From NCBI GenBank assembly GCA_021851465.1, contig JAJZDL010000004.1:1-31165 (forward strand): DNA of 31,165 nucleotides. Direction: 5' to 3'. Within the stretch, counting starts at the first letter, position 1; each line of letters starts with the position of its first letter. The notes under the pieces were generated by a model. It was not told where the DNA came from. It ran no database searches and saw only the letters and a list, made by a program, of their open reading frames with translations. The stretch is from Acidobacteriota bacterium (lineage in GTDB: Bacteria; Acidobacteriota; Terriglobia; Terriglobales; Acidobacteriaceae). This document shows, piece by piece, positions 1 to 9,128 of this stretch. The position numbers and the translations under genes were made by a program.

Positions 1-1
1 G

Positions 2-3000
2 GAGAGGATGAGCGCGCGAGGTTCCATCGCTGCCACAAAATACGCGGCTCCTTCGCCTGCGGCTCAGAATGACAAGCGTGCGGGCGCGCGCATCTTTGCG
101 GTGCTGCCGACCGTGGGCGGGCAGACGGCGCTGAATCTTGCCGTCGATCTGGCGGACTCCGGCGTTCTCGAAAAATATGGTGTGGAGCTGATCGGCGCAA
201 AACTCGAAGCCATCAAGAAGGCCGAGGACCGGCTGCTCTTCAAGGATGCGATGAATCGGATCGGCCTCGACATGCCGAAGTCGCAACTGGTGGGCAACGT
301 GAGCGACGGGCTGGCCTTTGCGGCCAAGATCGGCTTCCCCGTGGTGGTCCGTCCCAGCTTTACACTCGGCGGCTCGGGCGGTGGAATCGCATACAACCGC
401 GAGGAACTGACCGACATTCTCTCGCGCGGGATCGACCTCTCGCCGGTGCACGAGTGCCTGATCGAGGAGAGCGTGCTGGGCTGGAAGGAGTACGAGCTGG
501 AGGTGGTGCGCGACCTCAAGGACAACGTCATCATCATCTGCTCAATTGAAAATTTCGACCCCATGGGCGTGCATACCGGCGACTCGATCACGGTGGCACC
601 GGCGCAGACGCTCACCGACCGTGAGTACCAACGGATGCGCGACGCGGCGATTGCCTGTATCCGCGAGATCGGCGTGGAGACCGGCGGCAGCAATGTGCAG
701 TTCGCGGTAAACCCGCACGACGGGCGCATGACGGTCATCGAGATGAACCCACGCGTCTCGCGCTCCTCCGCGCTGGCCAGCAAGGCCACTGGCTTTCCCA
801 TCGCAAAGATCGCCGCGCGCCTCGCCGTCGGATACACCCTCGATGAGATTCAGAACGACATCACCAAAGCGACACCAGCATGCTTCGAGCCGACCATCGA
901 TTATGTTGTGGTGAAGATCCCCAAGTGGCAGTTCGAGAAGTTCTCCGGAGCGGACGAGGGCCTGGGACCGCAGATGAAGTCCGTGGGCGAGGTGATGGCC
1001 ATCGGCAGGAACTTTAAAGAGGCGCTGATGAAGGCTGTGCGCTCGCTGGAGACAGGCAAGAAGGCGGCGGCGGCGGACATCGAGCCAAGGCGCCTGACGC
1101 AGCGTCTAGTGACGCCGCACCCGGAGCGGCTGGCCTACATTCGCTACGCCTTCGAGAGCGGCATGAGTGTGCGAGAGGTCGCGCGGCTGACCTCGATGGA
1201 CCCGTGGTTCCTGGATCAGATGAAGCAGATCACGGATCGGATCAAGACGGTTGCTGCGGTTGGCTTCGACGCGGCGACGGCGGACGGCGTTCGCGCAGCC
1301 AAGCGGATGGGCGTCTCCGATGAGCGGCTGGCCGCGGAGTGGAAGCTGCAGAGCGCGGACCAGGTACGAGAACTGCGGGCAACTCTGAGCGTGAAGCCGG
1401 TCTTCAAGCTGGTGGACACCTGCGCGGCGGAGTTCGAGAGCTACACCCCCTATCTGTATAGTTGCTACGACCAGGAAGACGAGGCTGCGCCGACCGCTCG
1501 CCGAAAGATCATCATTCTGGGCAGCGGGCCCAACCGCATCGGGCAAGGCATCGAGTTCGACTACTGCTGTTGCCACGCGGCCTTCGCGCTGCGCGAGGAC
1601 GGATACGAGACGATCATGGTGAACTGCAACCCGGAGACCGTCTCCACCGACTACGACACCAGCGACCGCCTCTACTTCGAGCCGCTGACACTGGAGGACG
1701 TGCTCGCAGTCTATGAGCACGAGGCGGCGGGCGGCGGGGAGATTGGCATGATCGTCCAGTTCGGCGGGCAGACCCCGCTGAACCTTTCCCTCCCGTTGAA
1801 GCGCGCAGGCGTGCCGATCATCGGGACTTCGCCGGAGTCGATTGACCTGGCCGAAGACCGTAAGCGCTTCGGCAAACTCATTACCGAACTGGAAATTCCG
1901 CAGCCCGAGGGCGCGATGGTCACCTCCGTAGAAGAGGCGCTGGTGGGGGCCAACCGCGTGGGCTACCCCGTGCTGCTGCGCCCCAGCTATGTGCTGGGCG
2001 GGCGCGCCATGGTGATCGCTTACGACGACGATGAGGTGCTTCGCTATATGAGCACGGCCATCGAGTACTCGCAGGAGCGCCCCGTCCTCATCGACCACTT
2101 TTTGGAGGACGCCATCGAGTGCGACGTGGACGCGCTCTGCGACGGCGCAGACGTAGTGATCGCAGGCATCATGCAGCACATCGAGGAGGCGGGCATCCAC
2201 TCCGGCGACTCCTCGTGCGTGCTGCCCGCGGTGGATTTGAGCGAGAACGTGCTGCAAACCATTCGCAAACACACGCGCAAGCTGGCCATGGCGCTGAACG
2301 TGATTGGACTGGTTAATATTCAATTCGCAATTCAGCGCGGCAAGGTCTTTGTCATCGAGGTGAATCCACGCGCCTCCCGCACGGTCCCCTATGTCTCGAA
2401 GGCGACGGGTGTGCCGCTGGCCAAGATCGCTTCGCGCCTCATGGTGGGGCGCACGTTGAAGGAGCTGCTGCCGGATGCGGTGGCCAGCGGCGAGGACCTC
2501 GATACTGGATCGCATTTCTACGTCAAGTCGCCGGTCTTTCCCTGGGGCAAGTTCCCCGGCGTGGATACGGTTCTCGGCCCGGAGATGAAGTCCACCGGAG
2601 AGGTGATGGGCGTGGCGGACAACTTCGGCGAGGCATTTGCCAAGGCGCAGATCGCCGCCGGCCAGGTGCTGCCCGCGCAGGGAACAATCTTCCTCAGTGT
2701 GAACGACCACGACAAGGATGGCGTCGTCGACCTGGCGCGCACCTTCGTCGAGATGGGCTTTCATCTGGTGGCAACGTACGGCACGGCGCAGGTGCTGGAG
2801 GCAGCGGGCCTGCAGCCGGAGCGTGTCTACAAGGTGAAGGAGGGACGGCCCAACGTCGTCGACCTCATCAAGGGCGACCGCATCCAGTTGATCGTCAACA
2901 CGCCGCGCGGGCAGGAGACCTTCTTCGACGAGAAGGCCATCCGGCGCGCCGCGGTGCTGGCGCGGGTCCCCACCATCACCACGCTGGCCGCCGCGCGCGC

Positions 3001-3094
3001 CGCCGCCGAGGGCATCGCCGCGCTGCAACGCGGCACCCTCAGCGTCTTCGCCCTTCAGGAGCTTCACGCGGCCCGCGCCTCCGTGCCCGCATAA
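2..3094 (+). CDS. carB: Carbamoyl-phosphate synthase large subunit, 5'-truncated by window edge
   Basis: CarB makes carbamoyl phosphate from bicarbonate, ATP and ammonia (delivered by CarA) for pyrimidine and arginine synthesis in the cytoplasm. The frame is open to the left edge, so the Met at base 8 is probably internal. The first roughly 60-70 residues of the family, the first pre-ATP-grasp fold with GxGPIVIGQ, are absent from the window. Visible order: VLPTVGGQTALN, first ATP-grasp with GGSGGGIAYN, oligomerisation region, second pre-ATP-grasp (ILGSGPNRIGQGIEFDY, about base 1510), second ATP-grasp (LRPSYVLGGRAM), and a C-terminal MGS-like allosteric domain from about base 2690. Just before VLPTVGGQ lies an Ala/Lys-rich stretch of about 20 residues that is not in E. 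coli CarB, apparently an insertion. Family identity is certain; the true start is outside the window. Confidence 0.97.
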   Translation, partial: ERMSARGSIAATKYAAPSPAAQNDKRAGARIFAVLPTVGGQTALNLAVDLADSGVLEKYGVELIGAKLEAIKKAEDRLLFKDAMNRIGLDMPKSQLVGNVSDGLAFAAKIGFPVVVRPSFTLGGSGGGIAYNREELTDILSRGIDLSPVHECLIEESVLGWKEYELEVVRDLKDNVIIICSIENFDPMGVHTGDSITVAPAQTLTDREYQRMRDAAIACIREIGVETGGSNVQFAVNPHDGRMTVIEMNPRVSRSSALASKATGFPIAKIAARLAVGYTLDEIQNDITKATPACFEPTIDYVVVKIPKWQFEKFSGADEGLGPQMKSVGEVMAIGRNFKEALMKAVRSLETGKKAAAADIEPRRLTQRLVTPHPERLAYIRYAFESGMSVREVARLTSMDPWFLDQMKQITDRIKTVAAVGFDAATADGVRAAKRMGVSDERLAAEWKLQSADQVRELRATLSVKPVFKLVDTCAAEFESYTPYLYSCYDQEDEAAPTARRKIIILGSGPNRIGQGIEFDYCCCHAAFALREDGYETIMVNCNPETVSTDYDTSDRLYFEPLTLEDVLAVYEHEAAGGGEIGMIVQFGGQTPLNLSLPLKRAGVPIIGTSPESIDLAEDRKRFGKLITELEIPQPEGAMVTSVEEALVGANRVGYPVLLRPSYVLGGRAMVIAYDDDEVLRYMSTAIEYSQERPVLIDHFLEDAIECDVDALCDGADVVIAGIMQHIEEAGIHSGDSSCVLPAVDLSENVLQTIRKHTRKLAMALNVIGLVNIQFAIQRGKVFVIEVNPRASRTVPYVSKATGVPLAKIASRLMVGRTLKELLPDAVASGEDLDTGSHFYVKSPVFPWGKFPGVDTVLGPEMKSTGEVMGVADNFGEAFAKAQIAAGQVLPAQGTIFLSVNDHDKDGVVDLARTFVEMGFHLVATYGTAQVLEAAGLQPERVYKVKEGRPNVVDLIKGDRIQLIVNTPRGQETFFDEKAIRRAAVLARVPTITTLAAARAAAEGIAALQRGTLSVFALQELHAARASVPA

Positions 3095-3184
3095 CCCGCG
3101 CCACTTCAGCACGCCAATCTCCCCGTTCGCTTTCACGCACCGCTTTCACGGGCGTGCGGCGCCGCTCTGCGTCTCGATGCGCCC

Positions 3185-3209
3185 CCGCGCTCCGGCCCGC
3201 GGAATTTTT
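3185..3209 (+). terminator. Possible rho-independent terminator after carB
   Basis: A 5-bp stem CCGCG/CGCGG (3185-3189 with 3198-3202) and an 8-base loop are followed by AATTTTT. It sits between the carB stop and the promoter region of the BlaI-like gene. The stem is short, so this is a weak call. Confidence 0.35.
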
Positions 3210-3212
3210 CTC

Positions 3213-3259
3213 TTGCATCTGCCGGGCCGATGCGGTACGTTCTACCACATTAGTAGTAG
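3213..3259 (+). promoter_or_regulatory. Candidate promoter and BlaI/MecI-type operator
   Basis: TTGCAT (3213-3218) and TACGTT (3236-3241) are spaced by 17 bases. They are followed directly by an 18-bp imperfect dyad at 3242-3259, with arms CTAC-AC and GT-GTAG (six of nine pairs match). Known BlaI/MecI operators are built on TACA/TGTA-like dyads, and acidobacterial relatives often carry TAC...GTA sites. The position at the probable transcription start of a BlaI gene suggests autorepression. The -10 match is poor; the dyad is the stronger part. Confidence 0.5.
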
Positions 3260-3282
3260 GGATAACTATAGGAGATATAGAA

Positions 3283-3681
3283 ATGGCCGCACCGAAACTC
3301 ACCCGGCTCGAACTGCAAATCATGGAAACGCTGTGGGCCCAGGGCGACTGCTCCATCCGCGAGATACAGGAGGGCTTCCCGGAGAAGCGCCGTCCGGCCT
3401 ACACCACGGTACAGACCACGGTCTATCGCCTGGAAGCGAAGAAGGCCGTCGAGCGCGTCAAGCGGATCGGCAACTCCGACATCTTCGCCGCCACGGTCTC
3501 CCGCAGCGCGGCGCAGCGCAGGCTGGTCGGCGAACTGCTCGCGCTCTTCGGCGGACGCATTCAGCCCGTCGTCGCGCACCTCGTCCACTCCGCCAAATGC
3601 ACGCCGGAGGACCTGCGCGAGGCCCAACATCTGCTCGCCCGGCACGCCGCAAAGGAACAGGCCGGAAAGGAGAGGTCGTAA
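3283..3681 (+). CDS. BlaI/MecI/CopY-family transcriptional repressor
   Basis: A 132-residue winged-helix repressor of the BlaI/MecI family. The start is the ATG at 3283, with GGAG eight bases upstream; a longer in-frame extension to 3154 reads into the promoter and operator and is rejected. The N-terminus LTRLELQIMETLWAQGDCSI, followed by TVQTTVYRLEAKKAVER, is the typical BlaI DNA-binding fold. The C-terminal helix is the dimerisation part. The stop overlaps the next start (TAATG), so it is translationally coupled to the M56 membrane protease. In staphylococcal systems the protease triggers repressor cleavage; here the same logic is inferred. The regulated genes are unknown, probably including this operon itself through the dyad at 3242-3259. 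Confidence 0.9.
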   Translation: MAAPKLTRLELQIMETLWAQGDCSIREIQEGFPEKRRPAYTTVQTTVYRLEAKKAVERVKRIGNSDIFAATVSRSAAQRRLVGELLALFGGRIQPVVAHLVHSAKCTPEDLREAQHLLARHAAKEQAGKERS

Positions 3682-5657
3682 TGGTCCCCGTCTCGCTCTC
3701 TTCCGCATCTCTGGCCCTCGCGCCCGCGCTGAAGAACCACCTGTGGCAATCGACCCTCTTCGCGCTTGTGGCCGCGCTGCTCGCGCTGGCGCTGCGCAGC
3801 AACCGTGCGCGCGAGCGCTACTGGCTGTGGATGGCGGCCTCGCTCAAATTTCTCCTCCCGTTTGCGCTGCTGGCGGGAATCGGCAGCCACTTCGCCAGGC
3901 CGCGCGCGGCTGCAACCGCGCAGCCTGCCGTCTACTTCGCGGTGGAAGACATCGCCGAGCCGTTCTCGCTCCAGCCCGCGCCCGCCGCGCCGGTCGCCGC
4001 GCCCGCCGATCCACTCGATTGGCCCGCGCTGCTTCCCGCGCTCTGCGGCGCAGTGTGGCTGGCCGGGTTTGCGACTGTGCTCGCGGTGTGGTGCGTGCGC
4101 TGGCGGCGGGTTGCGCAGTCGATGCGCGCGGCCACTCCGCTCGCGGACGGGCGCGAGATGCAGCGCCTCCGCCAGATCGAGCGCGAAGCCGGCCTGCGGA
4201 ACAGGATCGAGCTGCGCGTATCGCAGCAGGCGATGGAGCCGGGCGTCTTCGGATTGGGCCTTGCGCGGCCCGTGCTGGCGTGGCCCGCGGGCATCTCCCA
4301 GCGGCTGGACGATGCGCAGCTCGACGCCATCCTCGCGCACGAGGTCTGCCACGTCCGCCGTCGAGACAACCTCACCGCCGCCCTGCACATGCTGGTCGAG
4401 GCCGTCTTCTGGTTTCATCCGCTGGTCTGGTGGCTGGGCGCGCGCCTTCTGGAGGAGCGCGAGCGCGCCTGCGACCAGGAGGTCCTCCGTCGCTGCAACC
4501 GGCCCGAGGCCTACGCCGAAGGCATCCTGAAGGTCTGCGAGTTCTGCCTCGAATCGCCGCTGCCGTGCGTCTCCGGCGTCACCGGCTCCGACCTCAAGAA
4601 GAGGATCGTGAACATCCTCGCCGGTCGCATGGCCCTCAAGCTCGGCACTGGCAGAAAACTTCTGCTCCTCGCCGCCGCCCTGCTCACCGTCGCCGTTCCA
4701 ATCCTGCTCGGCCAGGCCAAGGCCGCGCAGCTTGCGGCCCAGGCAACGGCAGGCCACGCGCCGGCTGCGCAGACTGCGCCTGTCCCTGATTGGGAGACGG
4801 CTGCCGGCGGCCACCAGGAGTTCGATGTCGTCTCAATCCACGAGGACAAGAACCCCAACGACCCATCCAGCATCAACGTTCCTTACGGCCCCGACCCTGC
4901 CTTTTACCCCACCGGTGGCGTCTTCTCGGCGAAGAACTGGTCGGTTGCCGGTCTCATCACATTCGCATATAAATCCAACGCCGACCAGGGCATCGCACTC
5001 AACGCATCCCTGCCCGACTGGGCCGTCAGTAGGGGCATCGACATCGAGGCGCGCACCGACAACCAAAATGTCACCAAGGACCAGATGCGCCTGATGGTGC
5101 AGTCCATGCTGGCCGACCGCTTCAAGCTCAAAGTCCATTACGAGTCCCGCGAAGTTTCGGTCTACGCGGTCGAACTCGCCAAGCCCGGCGTGCTCGGTCC
5201 AGGGCTGCGGCCACATCCCGTCAGCGACGCCTGTTCGCCCATCGCGCCGAACCCGGCGCTGGCAGACCCCAATGATCCTCCGCCCCCTCCGCCCCATTCG
5301 CTGACCGTGGCGGGCGGTTTCCCGGCCCGTTGCGGATCGTTCGTCAGAATGCCGCCGTCCGCCCCCTACCTCAGGCACGAAGGCGCGCGAAACCTCCCCA
5401 TGAACATGATCGTGAGCACATTCTCTGGGATGGGCAATCTGGGCCGCCCGGTCATCGACCGGACTGGACTCACCGGGAACTTCGACTGGGTGATGGAGTT
5501 CATCGACGAACGACGCGGCATGAATCCTCCGGCCGACGCGGACGGCGTCACCTTCGAGGAGGCCCTGAAAAAACAGCTCGGCCTCAAACTGGTCTCGCAA
5601 AAAGCCCCGGTCGATTTCCTGGTCGTCGACCACATTGAACAGCCATCGCCGAATTAG
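3681..5657 (+). CDS. BlaR1-type M56 metalloprotease fused to a TIGR03435 domain
   Basis: 658 residues, starting at the ATG that overlaps the BlaI stop, with GGAGAGG upstream. Three hydrophobic helices lie in the first about 140 residues. The M56 zinc-protease motif HEVCH (220-224) follows, with a downstream Glu-rich helix and ACDQEVL. A fourth membrane helix lies at about 326-346, then an Ala-rich linker. From about residue 381 to the end there is a TIGR03435 'soil-associated' domain, beginning FDVVSIHEDKNPND and ending FLVVDHIEQPSPN. BlaR1/MecR1 have this topology but carry a penicillin-binding sensor at the C-terminus; here the TIGR03435 domain takes that place outside the membrane. I infer a signal-transducing protease for an unknown periplasmic ligand. 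Family calls are strong; the signal and target are not known. Confidence 0.88.
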   Translation: MVPVSLSSASLALAPALKNHLWQSTLFALVAALLALALRSNRARERYWLWMAASLKFLLPFALLAGIGSHFARPRAAATAQPAVYFAVEDIAEPFSLQPAPAAPVAAPADPLDWPALLPALCGAVWLAGFATVLAVWCVRWRRVAQSMRAATPLADGREMQRLRQIEREAGLRNRIELRVSQQAMEPGVFGLGLARPVLAWPAGISQRLDDAQLDAILAHEVCHVRRRDNLTAALHMLVEAVFWFHPLVWWLGARLLEERERACDQEVLRRCNRPEAYAEGILKVCEFCLESPLPCVSGVTGSDLKKRIVNILAGRMALKLGTGRKLLLLAAALLTVAVPILLGQAKAAQLAAQATAGHAPAAQTAPVPDWETAAGGHQEFDVVSIHEDKNPNDPSSINVPYGPDPAFYPTGGVFSAKNWSVAGLITFAYKSNADQGIALNASLPDWAVSRGIDIEARTDNQNVTKDQMRLMVQSMLADRFKLKVHYESREVSVYAVELAKPGVLGPGLRPHPVSDACSPIAPNPALADPNDPPPPPPHSLTVAGGFPARCGSFVRMPPSAPYLRHEGARNLPMNMIVSTFSGMGNLGRPVIDRTGLTGNFDWVMEFIDERRGMNPPADADGVTFEEALKKQLGLKLVSQKAPVDFLVVDHIEQPSPN

Positions 5658-5681
5658 CGGCGGAAGGAGGGTGGATCGGAC

Positions 5682-5710
5682 TGGCACGGCATCAAAATAA
5701 TCTTGTGCCA
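5682..5710. repeat. Inverted repeat TGGCAC/GTGCCA
   Basis: Perfect 6-bp arms (5682-5687 and 5705-5710) are separated by 17 A/T-rich bases. The repeat lies 25 bases after the M56 gene stop and upstream of the outer-membrane protein gene. It could be an operator half-site pair or a weak hairpin. No T-run follows, so it is not a standard terminator. Confidence 0.35.
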
Positions 5711-5745
5711 TTGCGAAACATCCTGGCTTTCCATTCGTCTCATAG

Positions 5746-5775
5746 TTGAATCTTCGGTCCAGCCTCAATTTTTAT
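5746..5775 (+). promoter_or_regulatory. Candidate sigma-70-type promoter for the outer-membrane protein operon
   Basis: TTGAAT (5746-5751) and TTTTAT (5770-5775) are separated by 18 bases, about 50 bases before the chosen start at 5829. The element stands out as A/T-rich in a G/C-rich neighbourhood. Based on consensus similarity only. Confidence 0.3.
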
Positions 5776-5828
5776 GGAACTCGCAGTGCCCAGCGTGCGT
5801 AACTGCACAGAGGATCCTCAATAAAAAG

Positions 5829-8800
5829 ATGGTGCGCGTGAAGATCGAACGAAATCTGTGCAGGACACAATTGGGTAAGCCGGGACTGGATATAAAACAT
5901 CTGCTGCTGTGCGCCGTTGCGTGGCTGGCCCTCCCTTGCCTGGCGATGGCCTCGGAGTACCACGGGCAGGTCACATTCGGCGGGCTGCCGGTCCCCGGCA
6001 CATCCGTTACGGTAACGGCCACGCAGGGCGGCAAGACGGCCGTCGCCATCACCGACACGCAGGGCGTCTTCGACTTTCCCGACCTCGCCGATGGCACATG
6101 GGACCTCGACATCGAGATGACCGGCTTTGCCCCGGTCAAACAACAAGTAACGGTCGCGCCCAACGCTCCGGCGGCGAAGTTTGAGCTGAAGCTGCTGTCG
6201 CTGGCGGAGATTCGCGCGCAGGCCAGGACCGTGGTCGAGGCCGCGCCGGTTGCGGCCGCCAACACAGAGTCCGCGGCGCAAAGCAGCGCCGCGCCTGCCG
6301 CGGGCAACGCCGCGTCCCCCAAAGGCAACGCCGCCGCTGCAAAGACGAAGACGGCGGGCGCGCAGCAGGCCGGCTCGGCGGCCAGTTCGGCGGCCAGCGC
6401 GGCGGCCCCGGCAGAGGCCCCCGCGCAGGACGCGACCGCGGCGCAAGCCAACGATGGCTTCCTCATCAACGGCAGCGTGAACAATGCGGCAACCTCGCAG
6501 TTCTCGCTCTCGCCGGCCTTTGGCAACACGCGCGCCGGCGGCCGTTCGCTCTTCAACTACGGGCTGATGCTGCACCTGGACAACTCCGCGCTGGATGCCA
6601 AGCCGTTCTCGGTGACTGGGCTGGACACGCCCCGCCCGTCCTACAACAACATCACCGCGGGCGCGAACTTTGGCGGGCCGCTGCTGATCCCGCATCTGCT
6701 TCCCGCGGCGCGCGCACCCTACTTTTACCTCTTCTACCAGCGCACGCAGAACAATAGCGACACGACGCAGCAGGCGCTGATGCCGACCCTCGCGGAGCGC
6801 GGCGGCAACCTGTCGCAGGCGCCCAACGTGACGGCAGTCTACGCGCCCGCCTCCGGCCTCTCGCCCGCCTGCCTGGCCAGCCCCGGCGTCACACCCGGCC
6901 AACCCTTCCCCGGCAACGTGGTCCCCACGGCCTGCCTCAGCAACGTCGCGCAGAACCTGCTCGGCTTCTATCCGCTGCCCACGCCGGGCATTCCCGCAGT
7001 CTCGCAGTATAACTTTCAGGTCCCTCTTGTAAGCTCCTCGCATCAGGATGTCTTCCAGGCATACCTGCAAAAGTCGATCGGCAACAAGGACTACCTCAGC
7101 GGACGCTTCAACCTGCAGAGCACGCGGTCGAGCGCGCCGAGCCTCTTCGGGTTCTCCGACAACACCGGCGCGCAGGGGATCAATGCCAACGTCGGCTGGT
7201 ATCACCGCTTCACCCAACGAATCTCCTCGAACGTCGGCTATTCCTTCAGCCGCGCGAGCACTCTGCTGACTCCATACTTCGCCAATCGCGAGAACGTCTC
7301 GCAGGAGGTCGGCATCGCGGGCAACGACCAGGCGGATCCGAACTACTGGGCGCCGCCCACGCTCGGCTTTGCCAGCGGCATCGCCGGCTTCTCCGATGGG
7401 ACGGCCTCCAGCATCCGCAACGAGACCAACCAACTCACCTTCTCCGTGAACTGGAACAAGCTGCGCCACAACGTCGTGATCGGCGGCGACTTCAGCCGGC
7501 GCGAGTTCAACTACCTCACGGAATCGAACCCGCAGGGACAGCTCAACTTCACCGGTGCGGCCACGCAATCCAGCAGCGGCGCGGGCGGCTCCGACATTGC
7601 GGACTTTCTGCTGGGGATCCCAGACACCAGCGCAATCGCATACGGCAACGCGGATAAGTACCTTCGCGAGACCCTCTACGACCTCTACGCCAACGACGAT
7701 TTCAGGGTCAACCCGGAGTTCACCGTCAACGCAGGCATCCGCTATGAGTACGGCTCGCCGGTCTCAGAGCTGAAGGGACGCCTGGTGAACCTGGACGTCA
7801 CTCCCGGCTTTACCAACGAAGCGCCGGTGCTGGGCAGCGATCCGGTCGGCCCGCTCACCGGGCAGATATATCCATCCTCTCTCGTCCGTCCGGACCGGAG
7901 CGAAATTGCGCCCATCGTCGGCATCGCGTGGCGCCCGGTCGCGGGATCGTCGCTCCTCATCCGCTCCGGGTACGGTGTCTACTACGACACGTCGGTCTAT
8001 CAAGCGACCGCGTATGCCATGGCGCAGCAGGCCCCGCTCTCCACCAGCCTGAGCATTGCCAGCAGCGCCTCCTGCGGCAACATCGACATCGCGAACCCCT
8101 TCATCGCGCAGACCGGCGCCAACTGCGTCACAACCACCCCGGACACGTTTGCCATCGATCCCAACTTCCGCGTGGGCTACGCGCAGGAGTGGAAGCTCTC
8201 CGTGCAGCGCGACCTGCCCGGCTCGCTGCAGATGGTCGTCACCTATCTCGGCATCAAGGGAACGCGCGGCGTGCAGCAGTTTCTGCCCAACACCTATCCG
8301 GTGGGTGCGGCCAACCCCTGCCCATCGTGCCCGTCGGGCTATCAGTACCGCACCTCAAATGGCAACTCCACGCGCGAGGCCGGCTCGGTCGAGCTGCGCA
8401 GAAGGCTGCGCAGCGGGTTTACCGCCGACCTCACCTATACCTACGCCAAGGCCATCGACGACGACTACGCGCTGGGCGGTCAGGGGCCTGTGACCGCTGG
8501 CTCCATCGGAGGCAGCGGCGGCGGCAGCGGACAGGTCGCGCAGGACTGGCTCGACCTCAACGCGCAGCGCGGCCTCTCCACATTCGACCAGCGCAACGTC
8601 CTCAGCACTACCTTGCAGTACACCACCGGCATGGGCCTCGGCGGCAAGACACTGCTCAGTGGCTGGCGAGGCGTTGCCTACAAGGAGTGGACCATTCTCG
8701 CTAGCATCAACGCCGCCAGCGGAATGCCTCTGACGCCATTCGATCCCGTTGCGATGCCGGGTGCGGGAGCGTCCTGCGCCATCGACTGCATCCGCGCGGA

Positions 8801-9125
8801 CTATCTGGGCGGCGCCGTCCATCTGCATCAGCCGGGCCTCTTCCTGAATCCCGCGGCCTACGCGGCGCCCGCGCCCGGCCAGTGGGGCAATGCAGCCCGC
8901 GACTCCATCACCGGGCCGGGCCAGTTCAGCCTGAACGGCTCGATGGACCGCACCTTCCGCGTGCATAATCGATACACGATGGAGGCGCGCATCGACGCTG
9001 CAAACGTTCTCAACCACGTCACCTATCCCAGTTGGAACACCTCCGTCGGCACTCCGCTCTTCGGCACGGTGACCGGCGCCAATGCAATGCGCAGCATGTC
9101 GGCCACCATGAGAGTGAGGTTCTGA
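5829..9125 (+). CDS. Oar-like outer-membrane protein (carboxypeptidase regulatory domain + TonB-type barrel)
   Basis: 1098 residues from the ATG at 5829; the frame stays open upstream to 5703, but that start has no ribosome site or signal peptide. A signal peptide ends near LPCLAMA. Next comes a carboxypeptidase-regulatory-like Ig fold (YHGQVTFGGLPVPG through FAPVKQQVTV), an approximately 80-residue Ala-rich low-complexity linker, and then a long barrel rich in aromatic and Asn residues. Sequence landmarks are TAGANFGGPL, NAGIRYEYGSPV and the C-terminal MRVRF, ending in Phe as barrel proteins do. Acidobacteria encode many of these proteins, probably for binding or uptake of polymers or peptides at the cell surface; the substrate cannot be read from sequence. 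It is followed after three bases by a VWFA-related secreted protein, probably in one operon. Confidence 0.88.
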   Translation: MVRVKIERNLCRTQLGKPGLDIKHLLLCAVAWLALPCLAMASEYHGQVTFGGLPVPGTSVTVTATQGGKTAVAITDTQGVFDFPDLADGTWDLDIEMTGFAPVKQQVTVAPNAPAAKFELKLLSLAEIRAQARTVVEAAPVAAANTESAAQSSAAPAAGNAASPKGNAAAAKTKTAGAQQAGSAASSAASAAAPAEAPAQDATAAQANDGFLINGSVNNAATSQFSLSPAFGNTRAGGRSLFNYGLMLHLDNSALDAKPFSVTGLDTPRPSYNNITAGANFGGPLLIPHLLPAARAPYFYLFYQRTQNNSDTTQQALMPTLAERGGNLSQAPNVTAVYAPASGLSPACLASPGVTPGQPFPGNVVPTACLSNVAQNLLGFYPLPTPGIPAVSQYNFQVPLVSSSHQDVFQAYLQKSIGNKDYLSGRFNLQSTRSSAPSLFGFSDNTGAQGINANVGWYHRFTQRISSNVGYSFSRASTLLTPYFANRENVSQEVGIAGNDQADPNYWAPPTLGFASGIAGFSDGTASSIRNETNQLTFSVNWNKLRHNVVIGGDFSRREFNYLTESNPQGQLNFTGAATQSSSGAGGSDIADFLLGIPDTSAIAYGNADKYLRETLYDLYANDDFRVNPEFTVNAGIRYEYGSPVSELKGRLVNLDVTPGFTNEAPVLGSDPVGPLTGQIYPSSLVRPDRSEIAPIVGIAWRPVAGSSLLIRSGYGVYYDTSVYQATAYAMAQQAPLSTSLSIASSASCGNIDIANPFIAQTGANCVTTTPDTFAIDPNFRVGYAQEWKLSVQRDLPGSLQMVVTYLGIKGTRGVQQFLPNTYPVGAANPCPSCPSGYQYRTSNGNSTREAGSVELRRRLRSGFTADLTYTYAKAIDDDYALGGQGPVTAGSIGGSGGGSGQVAQDWLDLNAQRGLSTFDQRNVLSTTLQYTTGMGLGGKTLLSGWRGVAYKEWTILASINAASGMPLTPFDPVAMPGAGASCAIDCIRADYLGGAVHLHQPGLFLNPAAYAAPAPGQWGNAARDSITGPGQFSLNGSMDRTFRVHNRYTMEARIDAANVLNHVTYPSWNTSVGTPLFGTVTGANAMRSMSATMRVRF

Positions 9126-9128
9126 GCT

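Noticed and set aside
1106..3136. 676-codon open frame opposite carB
   Set aside because: Lies wholly antisense to a certain carB gene; its product is a low-complexity His/Arg/Asp mix typical of antisense frames in high-GC genes.
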